Assembly: GCF_002934065.1 (NCBI RefSeq)
Contig: NZ_CP018049.1
Coordinates: forward strand, 1,424,501-1,488,500
DNA from: Pseudomonas orientalis
Lineage (GTDB): Bacteria > Pseudomonadota > Gammaproteobacteria > Pseudomonadales > Pseudomonadaceae
Direction of reading: 5' to 3'
DNA length: 64,000 nucleotides
Position 1 is the stretch's first letter, and each line of letters opens with the position of its first letter. The position numbers were made by a program, and so were the translations under genes. Shown one piece after another: positions 26,420 to 35,684 of the stretch. Under the pieces are notes generated by a model, which did not search any database, was not told where the DNA came from, and worked only from the letters and a program-made list of their open reading frames with translations.

Positions 26420-27427
26420 ATGGCTCTCAGTAAAGAAGCGCCGGAGTTTGACATCGACGATGAGGTTCTCCTTATGGAGACCGGTATCGCTACGGAAACG
26501 ATGTCAGATAATGAGGGGGCTTCACCTCCCTCAGTTCGTACCAAATCCAAGAACTCCTCCGCGTTAAAGCAACACAAGTACATCGACTACACGCGGGCGC
26601 TCGATGCGACCCAGCTGTACCTCAATGAAATTGGCTTCTCCCCCCTGCTCACCCCCGAAGAAGAAGTCCATTTTGCGCGTCTGTCGCAGAAGGGTGATCC
26701 GGCTGGGCGCAAACGCATGATTGAAAGCAACCTGCGCCTGGTGGTTAAAATCGCCCGACGCTACGTCAATCGCGGATTGTCGCTGCTGGACTTGATCGAG
26801 GAGGGCAACCTGGGCTTGATCCGGGCGGTGGAGAAGTTCGATCCTGAGCGGGGCTTTCGCTTCTCGACCTATGCCACCTGGTGGATTCGCCAGACCATCG
26901 AACGGGCGATCATGAATCAGACCCGCACGATCCGGTTGCCGATCCATGTGGTCAAGGAGCTCAACGTCTACCTGCGGGCAGCGCGGGAGCTGACACAGAA
27001 ACTCGATCATGAACCTTCGCCCGAAGAAATCGCCAACCTGCTGGAAAAACCGGTAGGGGAGGTCAAGCGCATGCTCGGCCTTAACGAGCGCGTGTCTTCG
27101 GTTGACGTCTCGCTGGGTCCGGATTCGGATAAAACCCTGCTGGACACCCTGACGGATGATCGTCCGACGGATCCTTGCGAACTGTTGCAGGACGACGATT
27201 TGTCGCAAAGCATCGACCAGTGGCTGTCGGAACTCACGGACAAGCAGCGTGAGGTGGTGATTCGCCGCTTCGGCCTGCGCGGCCATGAGAGCAGCACCCT
27301 GGAGGACGTAGGCCTGGAGATCGGCCTGACCCGTGAGCGGGTTCGGCAGATTCAGGTAGAAGGTCTCAAGCGCTTGCGCGAGATCCTGGAGAAGAACGGC
27401 TTGTCGAGTGAGTCGTTGTTTCAATAA
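26420..27427 (+). CDS. rpoS: RNA polymerase sigma factor RpoS
   Basis: RpoS directs stationary-phase and general stress transcription. The 335-residue product has an acidic N terminus, sigma region 1.2, region 2 ([28 protein letters not shown] and [13 protein letters not shown]), region 3 and region 4 with the helix-turn-helix [20 protein letters not shown]. The length equals that of other Pseudomonas RpoS proteins and no frameshift is visible. The ATG has AAAGGA upstream. The downstream gene order differs from the fdxA-mutS order known in P. aeruginosa. Confidence 0.97.
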   Translation: MALSKEAPEFDIDDEVLLMETGIATETMSDNEGASPPSVRTKSKNSSALKQHKYIDYTRALDATQLYLNEIGFSPLLTPEEEVHFARLSQKGDPAGRKRMIESNLRLVVKIARRYVNRGLSLLDLIEEGNLGLIRAVEKFDPERGFRFSTYATWWIRQTIERAIMNQTRTIRLPIHVVKELNVYLRAARELTQKLDHEPSPEEIANLLEKPVGEVKRMLGLNERVSSVDVSLGPDSDKTLLDTLTDDRPTDPCELLQDDDLSQSIDQWLSELTDKQREVVIRRFGLRGHESSTLEDVGLEIGLTRERVRQIQVEGLKRLREILEKNGLSSESLFQ

Positions 27428-27447
27428 CGACCCTGCTTGAAGGCTTG

Positions 27448-27542
27448 AATGTGAGAGGGGGGCTTGCCCCCGATGGCGGCGCTTCAGTCGATATAGGCTT
27501 TGACTGAGACACCGCTATCGGGGGCAAGCCCCCTCCCACATT
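27448..27542. repeat. REPIN downstream of rpoS
   Basis: The inverted REP pair starts AATGTGAGAGG, one base different from the usual AATGTGGGAGG, and ends with CCTCCCACATT. It occupies most of the space between rpoS and the terminator of the convergent cold-shock gene. No rsmZ-like structure with repeated GGA loops was seen in this gap. Confidence 0.9.
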
Positions 27543-27552
27543 TTTCCCAGGC

Positions 27553-27588
27553 ATAAAAAAACCCCGCTTTTGAGGGCGGGGTCTTTTC
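27553..27588 (-). terminator. Intrinsic terminator of the cold-shock gene
   Basis: Read on the minus strand, ACCCCGC and GCGGGGT form a stem around CCTCAAAA and are followed by a T run. It is 18 bases past the stop of the cold-shock gene. The adenines on the other side give it some bidirectional character, so it may also end rpoS transcription. Confidence 0.85.
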
Positions 27589-27605
27589 GACTAAGTCAGT
27601 ACAAG

Positions 27606-27815
27606 TTAGATAACTTGAACTTCTTCAGCTTGCATGCCTTTCTGACCGCGGGTAGCGATGAAAGAAACCTGTTGGCCTTCTTTCAGGCTTTTGAAGCCGT
27701 CGGATTGGATAGCTTTGAAGTGAACGAACAGGTCGTCACCGGATTGTGGAGTGATGAAGCCGAAGCCTTTTTCATCGTTGAACCACTTAACGGTACCAGT
27801 TTGGCGATTAGACAT
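27606..27815 (-). CDS. cspA: Cold-shock domain protein
   Basis: This 69-residue protein is a single cold-shock domain, an OB fold that binds single-stranded RNA and DNA. RNP1 is seen as KGFGFI and RNP2 as LFVHF, after the usual start [15 protein letters not shown]. It is very close to the Pseudomonas CapB/CspA type. The ribosome-binding site AAGGAG is 8 bases before the ATG. A strong terminator follows. Pseudomonas has several such genes, so the exact paralogue is uncertain. Confidence 0.93.
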   Translation of the reverse strand: MSNRQTGTVKWFNDEKGFGFITPQSGDDLFVHFKAIQSDGFKSLKEGQQVSFIATRGQKGMQAEEVQVI

Positions 27816-28203
27816 GGTGTAACTCCTTGAACAAAGTTAACTGCGACTCAGGAAAAGCCCTGGCCGAGACTGAGTGCAAAGAGCAGGAAAAATTCTTGGA
27901 GATGGTTGGATCGAAATTCAACATATCGTGTAGAGATTCTCAGTGACACAAGCAACACAGTGACGCCACCTTAACCCTTTTTCCGGAACGTGCCAATGGT
28001 ATTTCCGCAGGTTTCTCTAATTTCGTCACTGGCGGTGGTATTTATTGTCCCGTAAAACTGCGCCAGGAGCCCCGGCCCCGTTGGCTGGGGGTTATGGGCG
28101 CCGGTGCATTCGTCATTAAAAGCGGTGCGCCCTTTGAACCCCACCGCCGGCCCCGGTAAGATGCCCCACAGAATTTTTCCACCTCGCTATTCAGGACACC
28201 GCC
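27816..28203. other. 388-base divergent intergenic region between cspA and dcd
   Basis: No convincing gene is present. The first 150 bases are AT-richer and should hold the long leader and promoter of the cold-shock gene on the minus strand. The right part is GC-rich and includes the dcd promoter. A short palindromic run GGAGCCCCGGCCCCG near 28066-28080 may form a hairpin. No small RNA could be identified. Confidence 0.6.
28134..28162 (+). promoter_or_regulatory. Probable sigma70 promoter of dcd
   Basis: TTGAAC at 28134-28139 and TAAGAT at 28157-28162 are separated by 17 bases, 42 bases upstream of the dcd start codon. Spacing and hexamers (four of six matches in each) suit a sigma70 promoter. 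Confidence 0.5.
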
Positions 28204-28770
28204 ATGAGCATCAAATCGGACAAGTGGATTCGCCGCATGGCGCAGGAACACGGCATGATCGAACCGTTCGTCGAGCGCCAGATTCGTGGCGAAGGTGACG
28301 AACGCGTGATTTCGTACGGGGTTTCCAGCTATGGCTACGACGTGCGTTGCGCCGATGAATTCAAGGTGTTCACCAATATCAACTCGGCGATCGTCGATCC
28401 GAAAAACTTCGACGAAAAAAGCTTCGTCGACGTCAAGAGCGACGTATGCATCATCCCGCCAAACTCCTTCGCCCTGGCCCGCACCGTGGAATTCTTCCGT
28501 ATTCCACGGGATGTATTGACCATCTGCCTGGGTAAAAGCACTTATGCCCGTTGCGGCATCATCGTCAACGTCACGCCGCTGGAACCCGAGTGGGAAGGCC
28601 ACGTGACCCTGGAGTTCTCCAACACCACCACGTTGCCGGCGAAAATCTACGCCAACGAAGGCGTGGCACAGATGCTGTTCCTGCAGTCCGACGAGGCATG
28701 TGAAGTGTCCTACAAGGACCGTGCGGGCAAGTACCAGGGCCAGCGCGGCGTTACTCTCCCACGCGCTTGA
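28204..28770 (+). CDS. dcd: dCTP deaminase
   Basis: Dcd deaminates dCTP to dUTP, supplying dUMP for thymidylate synthesis. The 188-residue product begins [19 protein letters not shown], has the conserved [20 protein letters not shown] segment, the [35 protein letters not shown] core, broken here only for description, and the C-terminal [11 protein letters not shown]. Length is typical of the homotrimeric gammaproteobacterial enzyme. In P. aeruginosa dcd is far from rpoS, so its nearness here reflects a different gene order. Confidence 0.95.
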   Translation: MSIKSDKWIRRMAQEHGMIEPFVERQIRGEGDERVISYGVSSYGYDVRCADEFKVFTNINSAIVDPKNFDEKSFVDVKSDVCIIPPNSFALARTVEFFRIPRDVLTICLGKSTYARCGIIVNVTPLEPEWEGHVTLEFSNTTTLPAKIYANEGVAQMLFLQSDEACEVSYKDRAGKYQGQRGVTLPRA

Positions 28771-28878
28771 TAGAAAGCTCCTACGCTTAAAGGGAATTAG
28801 TCTGCAGAAAGTGACTCTATCTAGGTGTACTGCCTCGGCGCGTGTGAAACGCGTCGAGCCACGCTTGAGGAGTGCCTT

Positions 28879-29076
28879 ATGAAGATCAACCCGCGAATCA
28901 GCGCAGAACTTGCCCGGCTTGAACCCAACCAGATTGGTGTTCTGGCCTGGTCCTTGATGGCCGACCCTGCTTATGCGGGCGGCATCCCCGGTCAACCTGA
29001 GCCGGACTATCCGCAACCTACCGAACCGGGTGAGCCGACCCTGCCGGATGAGCCACCACCCGCGCCCGTGGCCTGA
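28879..29076 (+). CDS. Small uncharacterised protein with Pro/Glu-rich tail
   Basis: A 65-residue protein starting MKINPRISAELARLEPNQIG, with the ribosome-binding site GAGGAG about 6 bases upstream. The C-terminal third is made of Pro, Glu and Gly (PGQPEPDYPQPTEPGEPTLP) and looks disordered. No cysteine, membrane segment or known domain is visible. It converges on pdeM with 22 bases between the stops. I do not recognise a function. The clean ribosome-binding site and Pseudomonas-like codon use support a real gene. Confidence 0.6.
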   Translation: MKINPRISAELARLEPNQIGVLAWSLMADPAYAGGIPGQPEPDYPQPTEPGEPTLPDEPPPAPVA

Positions 29077-29098
29077 TCCACGCACGGCCAACCGGCGT

Positions 29099-29749
29099 TC
29101 ACTGAACGGGCCATACCTGGTGATCGCCGATCACGAAGATTCGGCGCTCACTGTCCTGTTCCACTGCATACCCTCCGGTAAATGCGCCAAACGCCGGCAG
29201 CAGGCTGACGCGATCGCCTATCTGGAAGCACGGCAGGCGCAGGCTCTGCCGACCTCTGCCGCGCAAGCGATACACCGGATGGACATGCCCGGCCAGCACA
29301 TGATGGCTGGGGTGGGCGTCCGGTTCGTGCTGCAGCGCGAACGGGCCCATTAAGAGAGGCTCGGAAACGACCTCAATGCCCAAGTCGGCAGGCGGATCGC
29401 CAGCGCGTTGATCGTGGTTGCCGCGAATCAACGTGATGGGCAACTCGGCATGCCGCGCTCGCCAGGCCCTCAGCGCGCCCAGGGTGCCGCTGGCGTGGGA
29501 GCCGGGGCCGTGGAGGAAGTCGCCGAGAAAGATCACCTCATTGCAGGGAAACGCCGTCAGCAGCCGGTCCAGGCGCTGCAGGTTTTCGCTGGTGGTGCCC
29601 TGGGGGACCGGTTGCCCGAGGCTGCGGTAGGCCGAAGCCTTGCCAAAGTGAGCGTCGGCGATCAACAGGCTGTGGCGCGCCGGCCAGTAAACCGCTTTGT
29701 CCGCCAGTAACCACAACTGCTCACCCTCAAGCGTTATCGAACAAGCCAT
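29099..29749 (-). CDS. pdeM: Ligase-associated DNA damage response phosphoesterase PdeM
   Basis: This 216-residue calcineurin-like metallophosphoesterase has the five metal-binding motifs: DAHFGK (Asp32, His34), GDFLHG, GNHDQ, a His in the middle and GHVHPV. It is the PdeM type that occurs with the DEXH helicase, ligase and exonuclease of a proposed DNA repair system. Its start codon overlaps the helicase stop by one base (TAATG), so the two are coupled. The ligase and exonuclease lie 7 kb away rather than next to it. Confidence 0.88.
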   Translation of the reverse strand: MACSITLEGEQLWLLADKAVYWPARHSLLIADAHFGKASAYRSLGQPVPQGTTSENLQRLDRLLTAFPCNEVIFLGDFLHGPGSHASGTLGALRAWRARHAELPITLIRGNHDQRAGDPPADLGIEVVSEPLLMGPFALQHEPDAHPSHHVLAGHVHPVYRLRGRGRQSLRLPCFQIGDRVSLLPAFGAFTGGYAVEQDSERRIFVIGDHQVWPVQ

Positions 29750-32229
29750 TAACCTTTTCCTTTGTCCGCAATTTTTTCCAGGTCCTTGACCATCCGCGCA
29801 ATGCGTTCCGAGAGTTTTTCGGAACTCAGGCTTTCGCGCATCCGCTCCACCAGCAGGGGGAAGGCCAGCGGCGTAGGCCGTTGGATCACATGCAGGTCCA
29901 GTTGCAGCGCCGACAGGCGCAGCAATGTCTCCTCCAGGCGCTGAATGTCGAGTTCGTTGCGCAGGACTTCTTCCCCCGCCTGGGCCAGCAACAGGTTCTG
30001 CGGGTCGTATTGCTTGAACACTTCGAAGAACAGCCCGCTGGAAGCCTGCACCTGGCGAGTACTTTTCGGCGCACCGGGATAGCCGGCGAACACCAGCCCG
30101 GCAATGCGCGCGATTTCGCGAAAGCGGCGCAACGCCAGTTCACCGGCATTGAGGCTTTCTGCCACATCCGTCAGCAGCTCCTGCGGGCTGAGCAGTGCCT
30201 CATTGAAGATATCCGGCCAGTGCACCTCGGTGGCGCTCAGCAGCTCCAGCCCGTAATCATTGACCGCGATGGAAAAGGTCACGGGTTGCCGCCGGCTGAC
30301 GCGCCACGCCAGCAAGCTTGCCAGCCCCAGATGCACCTGACGCCCCGCGAAGGGGTAGAGAAACAGGTGCCAGCCCTCGCGTGACTTGAGAAACTCCGCC
30401 AGCAAATGGTCGCGGGTCGGCAGGCCGGACCAGCGCAATTGCGTCTGCAACAGCGGCTGCACCGCACGCATTTCCGGCCCCTCGAAGCGACCCTGAGCCG
30501 CCGCGTCAAAGCGCTCGATCACCGCCTGCGCCAGCTCGTTGGAAAGGGGCATGCGCCCGCCATTCCAGCGCGGCACGGCGGCTTTTTTCGCGGTGCTGCG
30601 GCGGACATAGGCGGTCATGTTTTCCACGCGCACCAACTCCAGCAGGCGCCCGGCGAACAGAAAGCCATCCCCCGGCTTGAGCCGTGCAATAAAGCCTTCC
30701 TCGACACTGCCGAGGTTCTTGCCGCCGCCGCCCTTGCTCCAGTACTTCAGATGCATACTCGCATCGCTGACGATGGTGCCCACGCTCATGCGATGGCGGC
30801 GTGCCAGGCGCGCATCGGGGACGCGCCAGATGCCCTGTTCGTCGGGCTCGACGCGGCGGTAATCCGGATAGGCGGTGAGCGACAGCCCGCCATGGCGCAC
30901 AAAGGCCAGGGCCCAGGCCCAATCGGCGTCGGTCAGGTCGCGGTAGGCCCAGGCACCGCGTACCTCCGCCAGCAGCGCGTCGGGAGTAAACCCACCGCCC
31001 AGGGCCATGCTGACCAGATGCTGCACCAGCACATCCAAGGGTTTGTGCGGTGATTCGCGGGCTTCAATGCGCCGCTGGGCAATCGCATCCTGGGCGGCGG
31101 CGGCTTCCACCAGCTCCAGGCTGTGGGTCGGTACCAATGTCACCCGTGACGGACGCCCCGGTGCATGCCCCGAGCGGCCGGCGCGTTGCATCAGGCGCGC
31201 CACACCCTTGGCCGAACCGATCTGCAGCACTCGTTCCACCGGCAGAAAGTCCACGCCCAGGTCCAGGCTTGAGGTGCACACCACCGCCTTGAGTTGGCCT
31301 TCTTTCAACGCACGCTCCACCCAGTCACGGGTTTCCCGCGACAGCGAACCGTGATGCAGCGCAATCAGGCCGGCCCAGTCCGGCCTGGCCTCGAGCAACG
31401 CCTGATACCAGATTTCCGATTGCGCGCGGGTGTTGGTGAATACCAGGCAGCTGCTGCTCGAGTCCACTTCAGCCACGACTTGCGGCAGCATCTTCAAACC
31501 GATATGTCCGGCCCAGGGAAAGCGTTCGGCAGTGGGCGGCAGCAGTGTGTCCACTTGCAGCTGTTTGGCGGTCTGCCCCTGCACGTTTATCCCGCCACCC
31601 TGTGGGACCAACACCTCCAGCGCGTGCGCCTGATTACCCAAGGTTGCGGAAATACCCCACACCAGCAAATCCGGGTGCCAGCGCCGTAGCCGCGCCAACG
31701 CCAATTGCAGTTGCACGCCGCGTTTATTGCCGATCAGTTCGTGCCACTCATCCACCACCACCATGCGCAGATGCCCCAGGCTGACCTCGCTGTCGGCGCG
31801 CGCGAGCATCAGCGTCAGGCTTTCCGGCGTGGTGATCAGCGTGGTGGGCTGGCGGCGGGTCTGGCGCGCACGTTCGCTGCTGCTGGTGTCGCCCGTGCGC
31901 AGGCCGACGCTCCAGGGGATCTGCAATGCCGCCAACGGCGCCTCGAGGGCACGCGCGGTGTCGGCGGCCAACGCACGCATCGGCGTGATCCACAACACGG
32001 TCAGGGGTTCGGCCGCAGGCTTGCGCTTGCCGGTAGCGGGTGGGCGCGTTACGGCGAAACGATTGAGGGCTGCGAACCACAGCGCGTAGGTTTTACCCGC
32101 GCCGGTACTGGCATGCAATAAGCCTGACTGACCCTCCTTGACGGCCTTCCACACGTCTTTCTGAAAGGCGAACGGGCGCCAGCCGCGGGTGGCAAACCAT
32201 TGTTTGGCGAAGTCGACGGGTTTTGCCAT
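29749..32229 (-). CDS. Ligase-associated DEXH-box DNA helicase (Lhr-like)
   Basis: This 826-residue superfamily 2 helicase belongs to the short Lhr-like class associated with an ATP-dependent ligase in DNA damage response. Walker A is STGAGKT at residues 41-47 and the DEXH box is DEWH at 160-163. Motif III is SATLGN, and motif VI is contained in [16 protein letters not shown]. The C-terminal half has the winged-helix and Lhr core segments typical of the family. It is the first gene of a two-gene unit with pdeM. A ribosome-binding site is not obvious. Confidence 0.88.
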   Translation of the reverse strand: MAKPVDFAKQWFATRGWRPFAFQKDVWKAVKEGQSGLLHASTGAGKTYALWFAALNRFAVTRPPATGKRKPAAEPLTVLWITPMRALAADTARALEAPLAALQIPWSVGLRTGDTSSSERARQTRRQPTTLITTPESLTLMLARADSEVSLGHLRMVVVDEWHELIGNKRGVQLQLALARLRRWHPDLLVWGISATLGNQAHALEVLVPQGGGINVQGQTAKQLQVDTLLPPTAERFPWAGHIGLKMLPQVVAEVDSSSSCLVFTNTRAQSEIWYQALLEARPDWAGLIALHHGSLSRETRDWVERALKEGQLKAVVCTSSLDLGVDFLPVERVLQIGSAKGVARLMQRAGRSGHAPGRPSRVTLVPTHSLELVEAAAAQDAIAQRRIEARESPHKPLDVLVQHLVSMALGGGFTPDALLAEVRGAWAYRDLTDADWAWALAFVRHGGLSLTAYPDYRRVEPDEQGIWRVPDARLARRHRMSVGTIVSDASMHLKYWSKGGGGKNLGSVEEGFIARLKPGDGFLFAGRLLELVRVENMTAYVRRSTAKKAAVPRWNGGRMPLSNELAQAVIERFDAAAQGRFEGPEMRAVQPLLQTQLRWSGLPTRDHLLAEFLKSREGWHLFLYPFAGRQVHLGLASLLAWRVSRRQPVTFSIAVNDYGLELLSATEVHWPDIFNEALLSPQELLTDVAESLNAGELALRRFREIARIAGLVFAGYPGAPKSTRQVQASSGLFFEVFKQYDPQNLLLAQAGEEVLRNELDIQRLEETLLRLSALQLDLHVIQRPTPLAFPLLVERMRESLSSEKLSERIARMVKDLEKIADKGKG

Positions 32230-32286
32230 GCGGCAGCGGACGCTCTGGAGGCTCTAATGCACAGACCCCCCAGGCGCCCCAAAGGT

Positions 32287-33051
32287 TTACTTCAAGTTGC
32301 CGCTCAGGAATTGCTGCAGACGCTCGCTCTTCGGATTGCCCAGTACGTCCGCCGGCGCGCCTTGCTCTTCCACGCGGCCCTGGTGCAGGAACAGCACCTG
32401 GCTTGAGACTTTGCGCGCGAAGCTCATTTCATGGGTCACCATGATCATGGTGCGGCCTTCTTCGGCCAGGCCCTGGATCACTTTCAACACTTCACCCACC
32501 AACTCCGGGTCCAGCGCCGAAGTGGGTTCATCGAACAGCATCACCTCGGGCTCCATCGCCAGCGCGCGGGCAATCGCGACCCGTTGCTGCTGGCCGCCGG
32601 AGAGGAACGCCGGGTATTGATCAGCCACCCGCGCGGGCAGGCCGACTTTATCCAGGTAGCGGCGGGCGCGGTCTTCTGCGTCTTTCCTGCTGCACCCCAG
32701 CACGCGGCGCGGGGCCATGGTGATGTTTTCCAGCACGCTCATGTGGCTCCACAGGTTGAAGTGCTGGAATACCATGGCCAACCGCGTGCGCAAACGTTGT
32801 AACTCGGCATCGTCGGCCACGCGCATGCCGTGGCGGTCGCTGACCATGCGGATCACTTGACCATCCAGGGTCATGGCGCCGTCGTTGGGGGTTTCCAGGA
32901 AGTTGATGCAGCGCAGGAACGTGCTCTTGCCCGAGCCGCTGGCGCCGATCAGGCTGATCACGTCGCCGGTTTTGGCCTTGAGCGAGACACCTTTGAGCAC
33001 TTCATTGTCGCCATAGCTTTTATGCAGGCCTTCAACGGTCAATTTGTACAT
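32287..33051 (-). CDS. Basic amino acid ABC transporter ATPase (AotP/HisP-like)
   Basis: The 254-residue product is the ATP-binding subunit of a polar amino acid importer. Walker A is GASGSGKST at residues 36-44, the signature is LSGGQQQRVAIARAL and Walker B is VMLFDEPTSALD. The start at 33051 gives MYKLTVEGLHKSYG, the normal family N terminus; an upstream in-frame start at 33114 adds a foreign extension. It is the last gene of the operon, 13 bases after the AotO-like gene. No argR gene follows, unlike the P. aeruginosa aot operon. Confidence 0.9.
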   Translation of the reverse strand: MYKLTVEGLHKSYGDNEVLKGVSLKAKTGDVISLIGASGSGKSTFLRCINFLETPNDGAMTLDGQVIRMVSDRHGMRVADDAELQRLRTRLAMVFQHFNLWSHMSVLENITMAPRRVLGCSRKDAEDRARRYLDKVGLPARVADQYPAFLSGGQQQRVAIARALAMEPEVMLFDEPTSALDPELVGEVLKVIQGLAEEGRTMIMVTHEMSFARKVSSQVLFLHQGRVEEQGAPADVLGNPKSERLQQFLSGNLK

Positions 33052-33064
33052 GGGGCGTGCATCC

Positions 33065-34183
33065 TCAAGGCGAAAGTAGGTAGCCGCTGCGGTAGGCCTC
33101 TGCGCCGGCGACATGGCTGATCACCATTCCGGCGGTGGCCATGCGTCGCAGCGAGCGGGCGTAAAGCAGGCCGGCATTGCGGCAATGCACGGGCGTTACG
33201 CGGTCGGTGATGGGGTCGATGATTTCGGCGATAAGCTGCCCGGCCTCCAGGTATTCCCCCGGCAAGGCGTGGAACACCAGCAAGCCGCCCACCGCTGTGG
33301 TCACAGGCTCCACGCCTGCCAGTGGCGTGGCCGGGTAGGGCAGTGCGGGCTGTGGTGGCGCGTCGCCTTCAATCGCGCCGAGGTGGGTCAGGTAATTGAT
33401 GATCGCCTGGCAGTCCAGGGCCGCGAGGCCGTGGTTGACGTCGCCTTGACCGCGCAATTCGACGGTCACGGAAAAGCTGCCCATGGGGATCGGGAAGCTC
33501 GTGCCGAAGCGTTGCTGCAACTGCCACCACACCAGGGTGAAGCATTCATCGAACGACTGCCCGCCGGAATCGGTGGCCAGCAGGTTGGCCTCCGAACCCA
33601 GGTAACACGCCAGCGGCTCCACCTGCGGCCAGGCCTCGGGCGTGGTGTAGAGGTGCGCCACGGCTTCGAAATCGCAGTGCAGGTCCAGCACCACGTCGGC
33701 ATCGCACGCCAGGCGCTGCAGCACCAGGCGCTGGGATTGCAGTTGAGTCGACGCGGTTTGCGCGGCCAGGGCGGCGGATAACGCGGTGCGGATCAACCGG
33801 GCGTTGCGTTGTGGATCACTGCCCAGCAAGTCTTCAACCTGATCGCCGACCGCGTCGCTGATGTCGACAAACAGGCGATTGAAGTTCTGTCCGCTTTCCA
33901 GCTCGTAGCGGCCCAGGGGGACGTCCATCAGCACCTGTTCCAGCCCCACTGGGTTGGCGACCGGCACCAGGACGATTTCGCTGCGCACGCGCCCGGTCGC
34001 CGCCAACTGTGCCAGGCGCGCCTTCAAGTGCCAGGCCACCAGCATGCCCGGCAGTTCATCGGCGTGCAGTGATGATTGGATGTAGACCTTGCTTTGCGCC
34101 TGCTCCGGGCCGAAGTGGAAACTGTGAATCTGTCGCGCCGTGCCGGGCACCGGCGCAATCAGGTCATGTTGCTGATGACGCAT
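33065..34183 (-). CDS. Succinylglutamate desuccinylase/aspartoacylase family protein (AotO-like)
   Basis: This 372-residue protein belongs to the zinc carboxypeptidase-like AstE/AspA family. The zinc motif is visible as His40 and Glu43 in SLHADELPG, with a later His in DLHCDF. In P. aeruginosa a gene of this family, aotO, lies inside the arginine/ornithine transport operon between the permease and ATPase genes. The same order is seen here. The substrate is unknown; hydrolysis of an N-acylated basic amino acid is a reasonable inference. Confidence 0.82.
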   Translation of the reverse strand: MRHQQHDLIAPVPGTARQIHSFHFGPEQAQSKVYIQSSLHADELPGMLVAWHLKARLAQLAATGRVRSEIVLVPVANPVGLEQVLMDVPLGRYELESGQNFNRLFVDISDAVGDQVEDLLGSDPQRNARLIRTALSAALAAQTASTQLQSQRLVLQRLACDADVVLDLHCDFEAVAHLYTTPEAWPQVEPLACYLGSEANLLATDSGGQSFDECFTLVWWQLQQRFGTSFPIPMGSFSVTVELRGQGDVNHGLAALDCQAIINYLTHLGAIEGDAPPQPALPYPATPLAGVEPVTTAVGGLLVFHALPGEYLEAGQLIAEIIDPITDRVTPVHCRNAGLLYARSLRRMATAGMVISHVAGAEAYRSGYLLSP

Positions 34184-34192
34184 GAGCGCTCC

Positions 34193-34903
34193 TTAATGGC
34201 TCGGCCCGAGAAAGGCCAGCCAGCGGCGTTCCGCCAGACGAAACAGGCCGACCAGGGCAAAGGTCACGGCCAGGTAGATCAATGCCGCGATGCCGAATGA
34301 TTGAAAGGTCATGAAGGTGGCTGAGTTGGCGTCCCTGGCGACCTTGAGGATATCCGGAATGGTTGCGGTAAACGCCACCGTGGTCGAATGCAGCATCAGG
34401 ATCACCTCGTTGCTGTAGTAGGGCAACGAACGGCGCAGTGCCGACGGCATGATCACATAGGCGTACAGTTTCCAGCCGCTGAGGCCGTAGGCCTTGGCCG
34501 CTTCGACTTCGCCGTGGGCCATGCTGCGGATCGCCCCGGCGAAAATTTCCGTGGTGTAGGCGCAGGTGTTGAGGGCGAAGGCCAGGAGGGTGCAGTTCAT
34601 CGCATCGCGAAAGAACCCATCGAGTACCGGTTGCGCACGCACGGCGGCAAGGCTGTAGATTCCGGTGTAGCAAATCAGCAACTGGATATACAGCGGAGTG
34701 CCGCGAAACAGGTAGGTGTAGAATTGCACCGGCCAGCGCACCAGGCGCCTGCGCGATACCCGGGCGATAGACAGTGGAATCGACACCAGGAAGCCGATCA
34801 CCAATGCCGCGCTGAGCAGCCACAGGGTCATGGCCAGGCCGGTGATGTGCTGGCCGTCGCTATAAAGGAACGGGCGCCAGTATTCCTGCAAAAGCTCGAT
34901 CAT
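34193..34903 (-). CDS. Basic amino acid ABC transporter permease (AotM/HisM-like)
   Basis: A 236-residue inner-membrane permease of the HisMQ type, with about five hydrophobic segments and the EAA loop EVEAAKAYGLSGWKLYAYVIMPSAL, cut here in the middle of the usual EAA-X3-G motif. It forms the channel with the neighbouring permease and the ATPase. Its start overlaps the other permease's stop by 4 bases. Confidence 0.9.
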   Translation of the reverse strand: MIELLQEYWRPFLYSDGQHITGLAMTLWLLSAALVIGFLVSIPLSIARVSRRRLVRWPVQFYTYLFRGTPLYIQLLICYTGIYSLAAVRAQPVLDGFFRDAMNCTLLAFALNTCAYTTEIFAGAIRSMAHGEVEAAKAYGLSGWKLYAYVIMPSALRRSLPYYSNEVILMLHSTTVAFTATIPDILKVARDANSATFMTFQSFGIAALIYLAVTFALVGLFRLAERRWLAFLGPSH

Positions 34904-35628
34904 CGCACGGCCTCCCGTGAACCTGCGGCGTAGCGACGTTCAAGACGGCGCAAGACAAAATTGGAGGCGCTGGTGATCAACAGGTAGATCAGCGCGGCCA
35001 GTACCAGGAAGTAGAACAGTTGATAGGTGCTCTTGCCGGCATCCTGGGCTGCTTTCACCAGATCGGCCAGGCCGATGATCGACACCAGCGCGGTGGCTTT
35101 GAGCATCACCATCCAGTTATTGCCGATGCCCGGCAGGGCAAAGCGCATCATTTGCGGGAAGGTCACGTAGCGAAACCGTTGCCCGCGCTTGAGCCCGTAG
35201 GCGGTGGCGGCTTCCAGCTGGCCACGGGGCACGGCCAGGATCGCGCCTCGAAAGGTCTCGGTGAAATAAGCACCGTAGATAAAGCCCAGGGTGATGACCC
35301 CGGCGCTGAATGGGTCGATCTCGATGTATTCCCATTCCATGAAGTCGGTGAGGCCGGTCAGCCAGGTTTGCAGGCTGTAGAAAATCAGCAACATCAGCAC
35401 CAGGTCGGGGACGCCGCGAATCAATGTGGTGTAGAGCTGGGCGGGGATACGCAGCACGGGCAGGCTGGACAGTTTGGCGCTGGCGCCGAGCAGGCCCAGC
35501 AACACGCTGACGGCCAGGGACAGCACCGACAACTTGATTGTCATCCAGGTGCCTTGCAGCAACAGCGGGCCGAAACCCTTCAAGCTGAACGCGCTCAGCC
35601 CGAGGGTTTGCAACAGATCTTCGAACAT
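34900..35628 (-). CDS. Basic amino acid ABC transporter permease (AotQ/HisQ-like)
   Basis: A 242-residue inner-membrane permease, partner of the next gene. It has about five membrane segments and the EAA motif QLEAATAYGLKRGQRF. The start MFEDLLQTLGLSAFSLKGFG is typical. A strong hairpin with a T run lies between the binding-protein gene and this gene, so less transporter than binding protein should be made. Confidence 0.9.
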   Translation of the reverse strand: MFEDLLQTLGLSAFSLKGFGPLLLQGTWMTIKLSVLSLAVSVLLGLLGASAKLSSLPVLRIPAQLYTTLIRGVPDLVLMLLIFYSLQTWLTGLTDFMEWEYIEIDPFSAGVITLGFIYGAYFTETFRGAILAVPRGQLEAATAYGLKRGQRFRYVTFPQMMRFALPGIGNNWMVMLKATALVSIIGLADLVKAAQDAGKSTYQLFYFLVLAALIYLLITSASNFVLRRLERRYAAGSREAVR

Positions 35629-35646
35629 AAATCAGGACCTATGGCG

Positions 35647-35678
35647 ATAAAAAAGCGCCCCTTGAAAAAGGGGCGCCC
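35647..35678 (-). terminator. Intercistronic attenuator between binding protein and permease genes
   Basis: On the minus strand GCGCCCC and GGGGCGC pair around TTTTTCAA and are followed by TTTTTT. It has the form of an intrinsic terminator located 7 bases after the binding-protein stop and 19 bases before the permease start. Such a site lets most transcripts end after the binding protein, a known design in amino acid ABC operons. Confidence 0.85.
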
Positions 35679-35684
35679 CAGGCA

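Noticed and set aside
27428..27605. Possible rsmZ small RNA after rpoS
   Set aside because: The gap holds only a REPIN and the cold-shock terminator; no repeated GGA hairpin loops are present.
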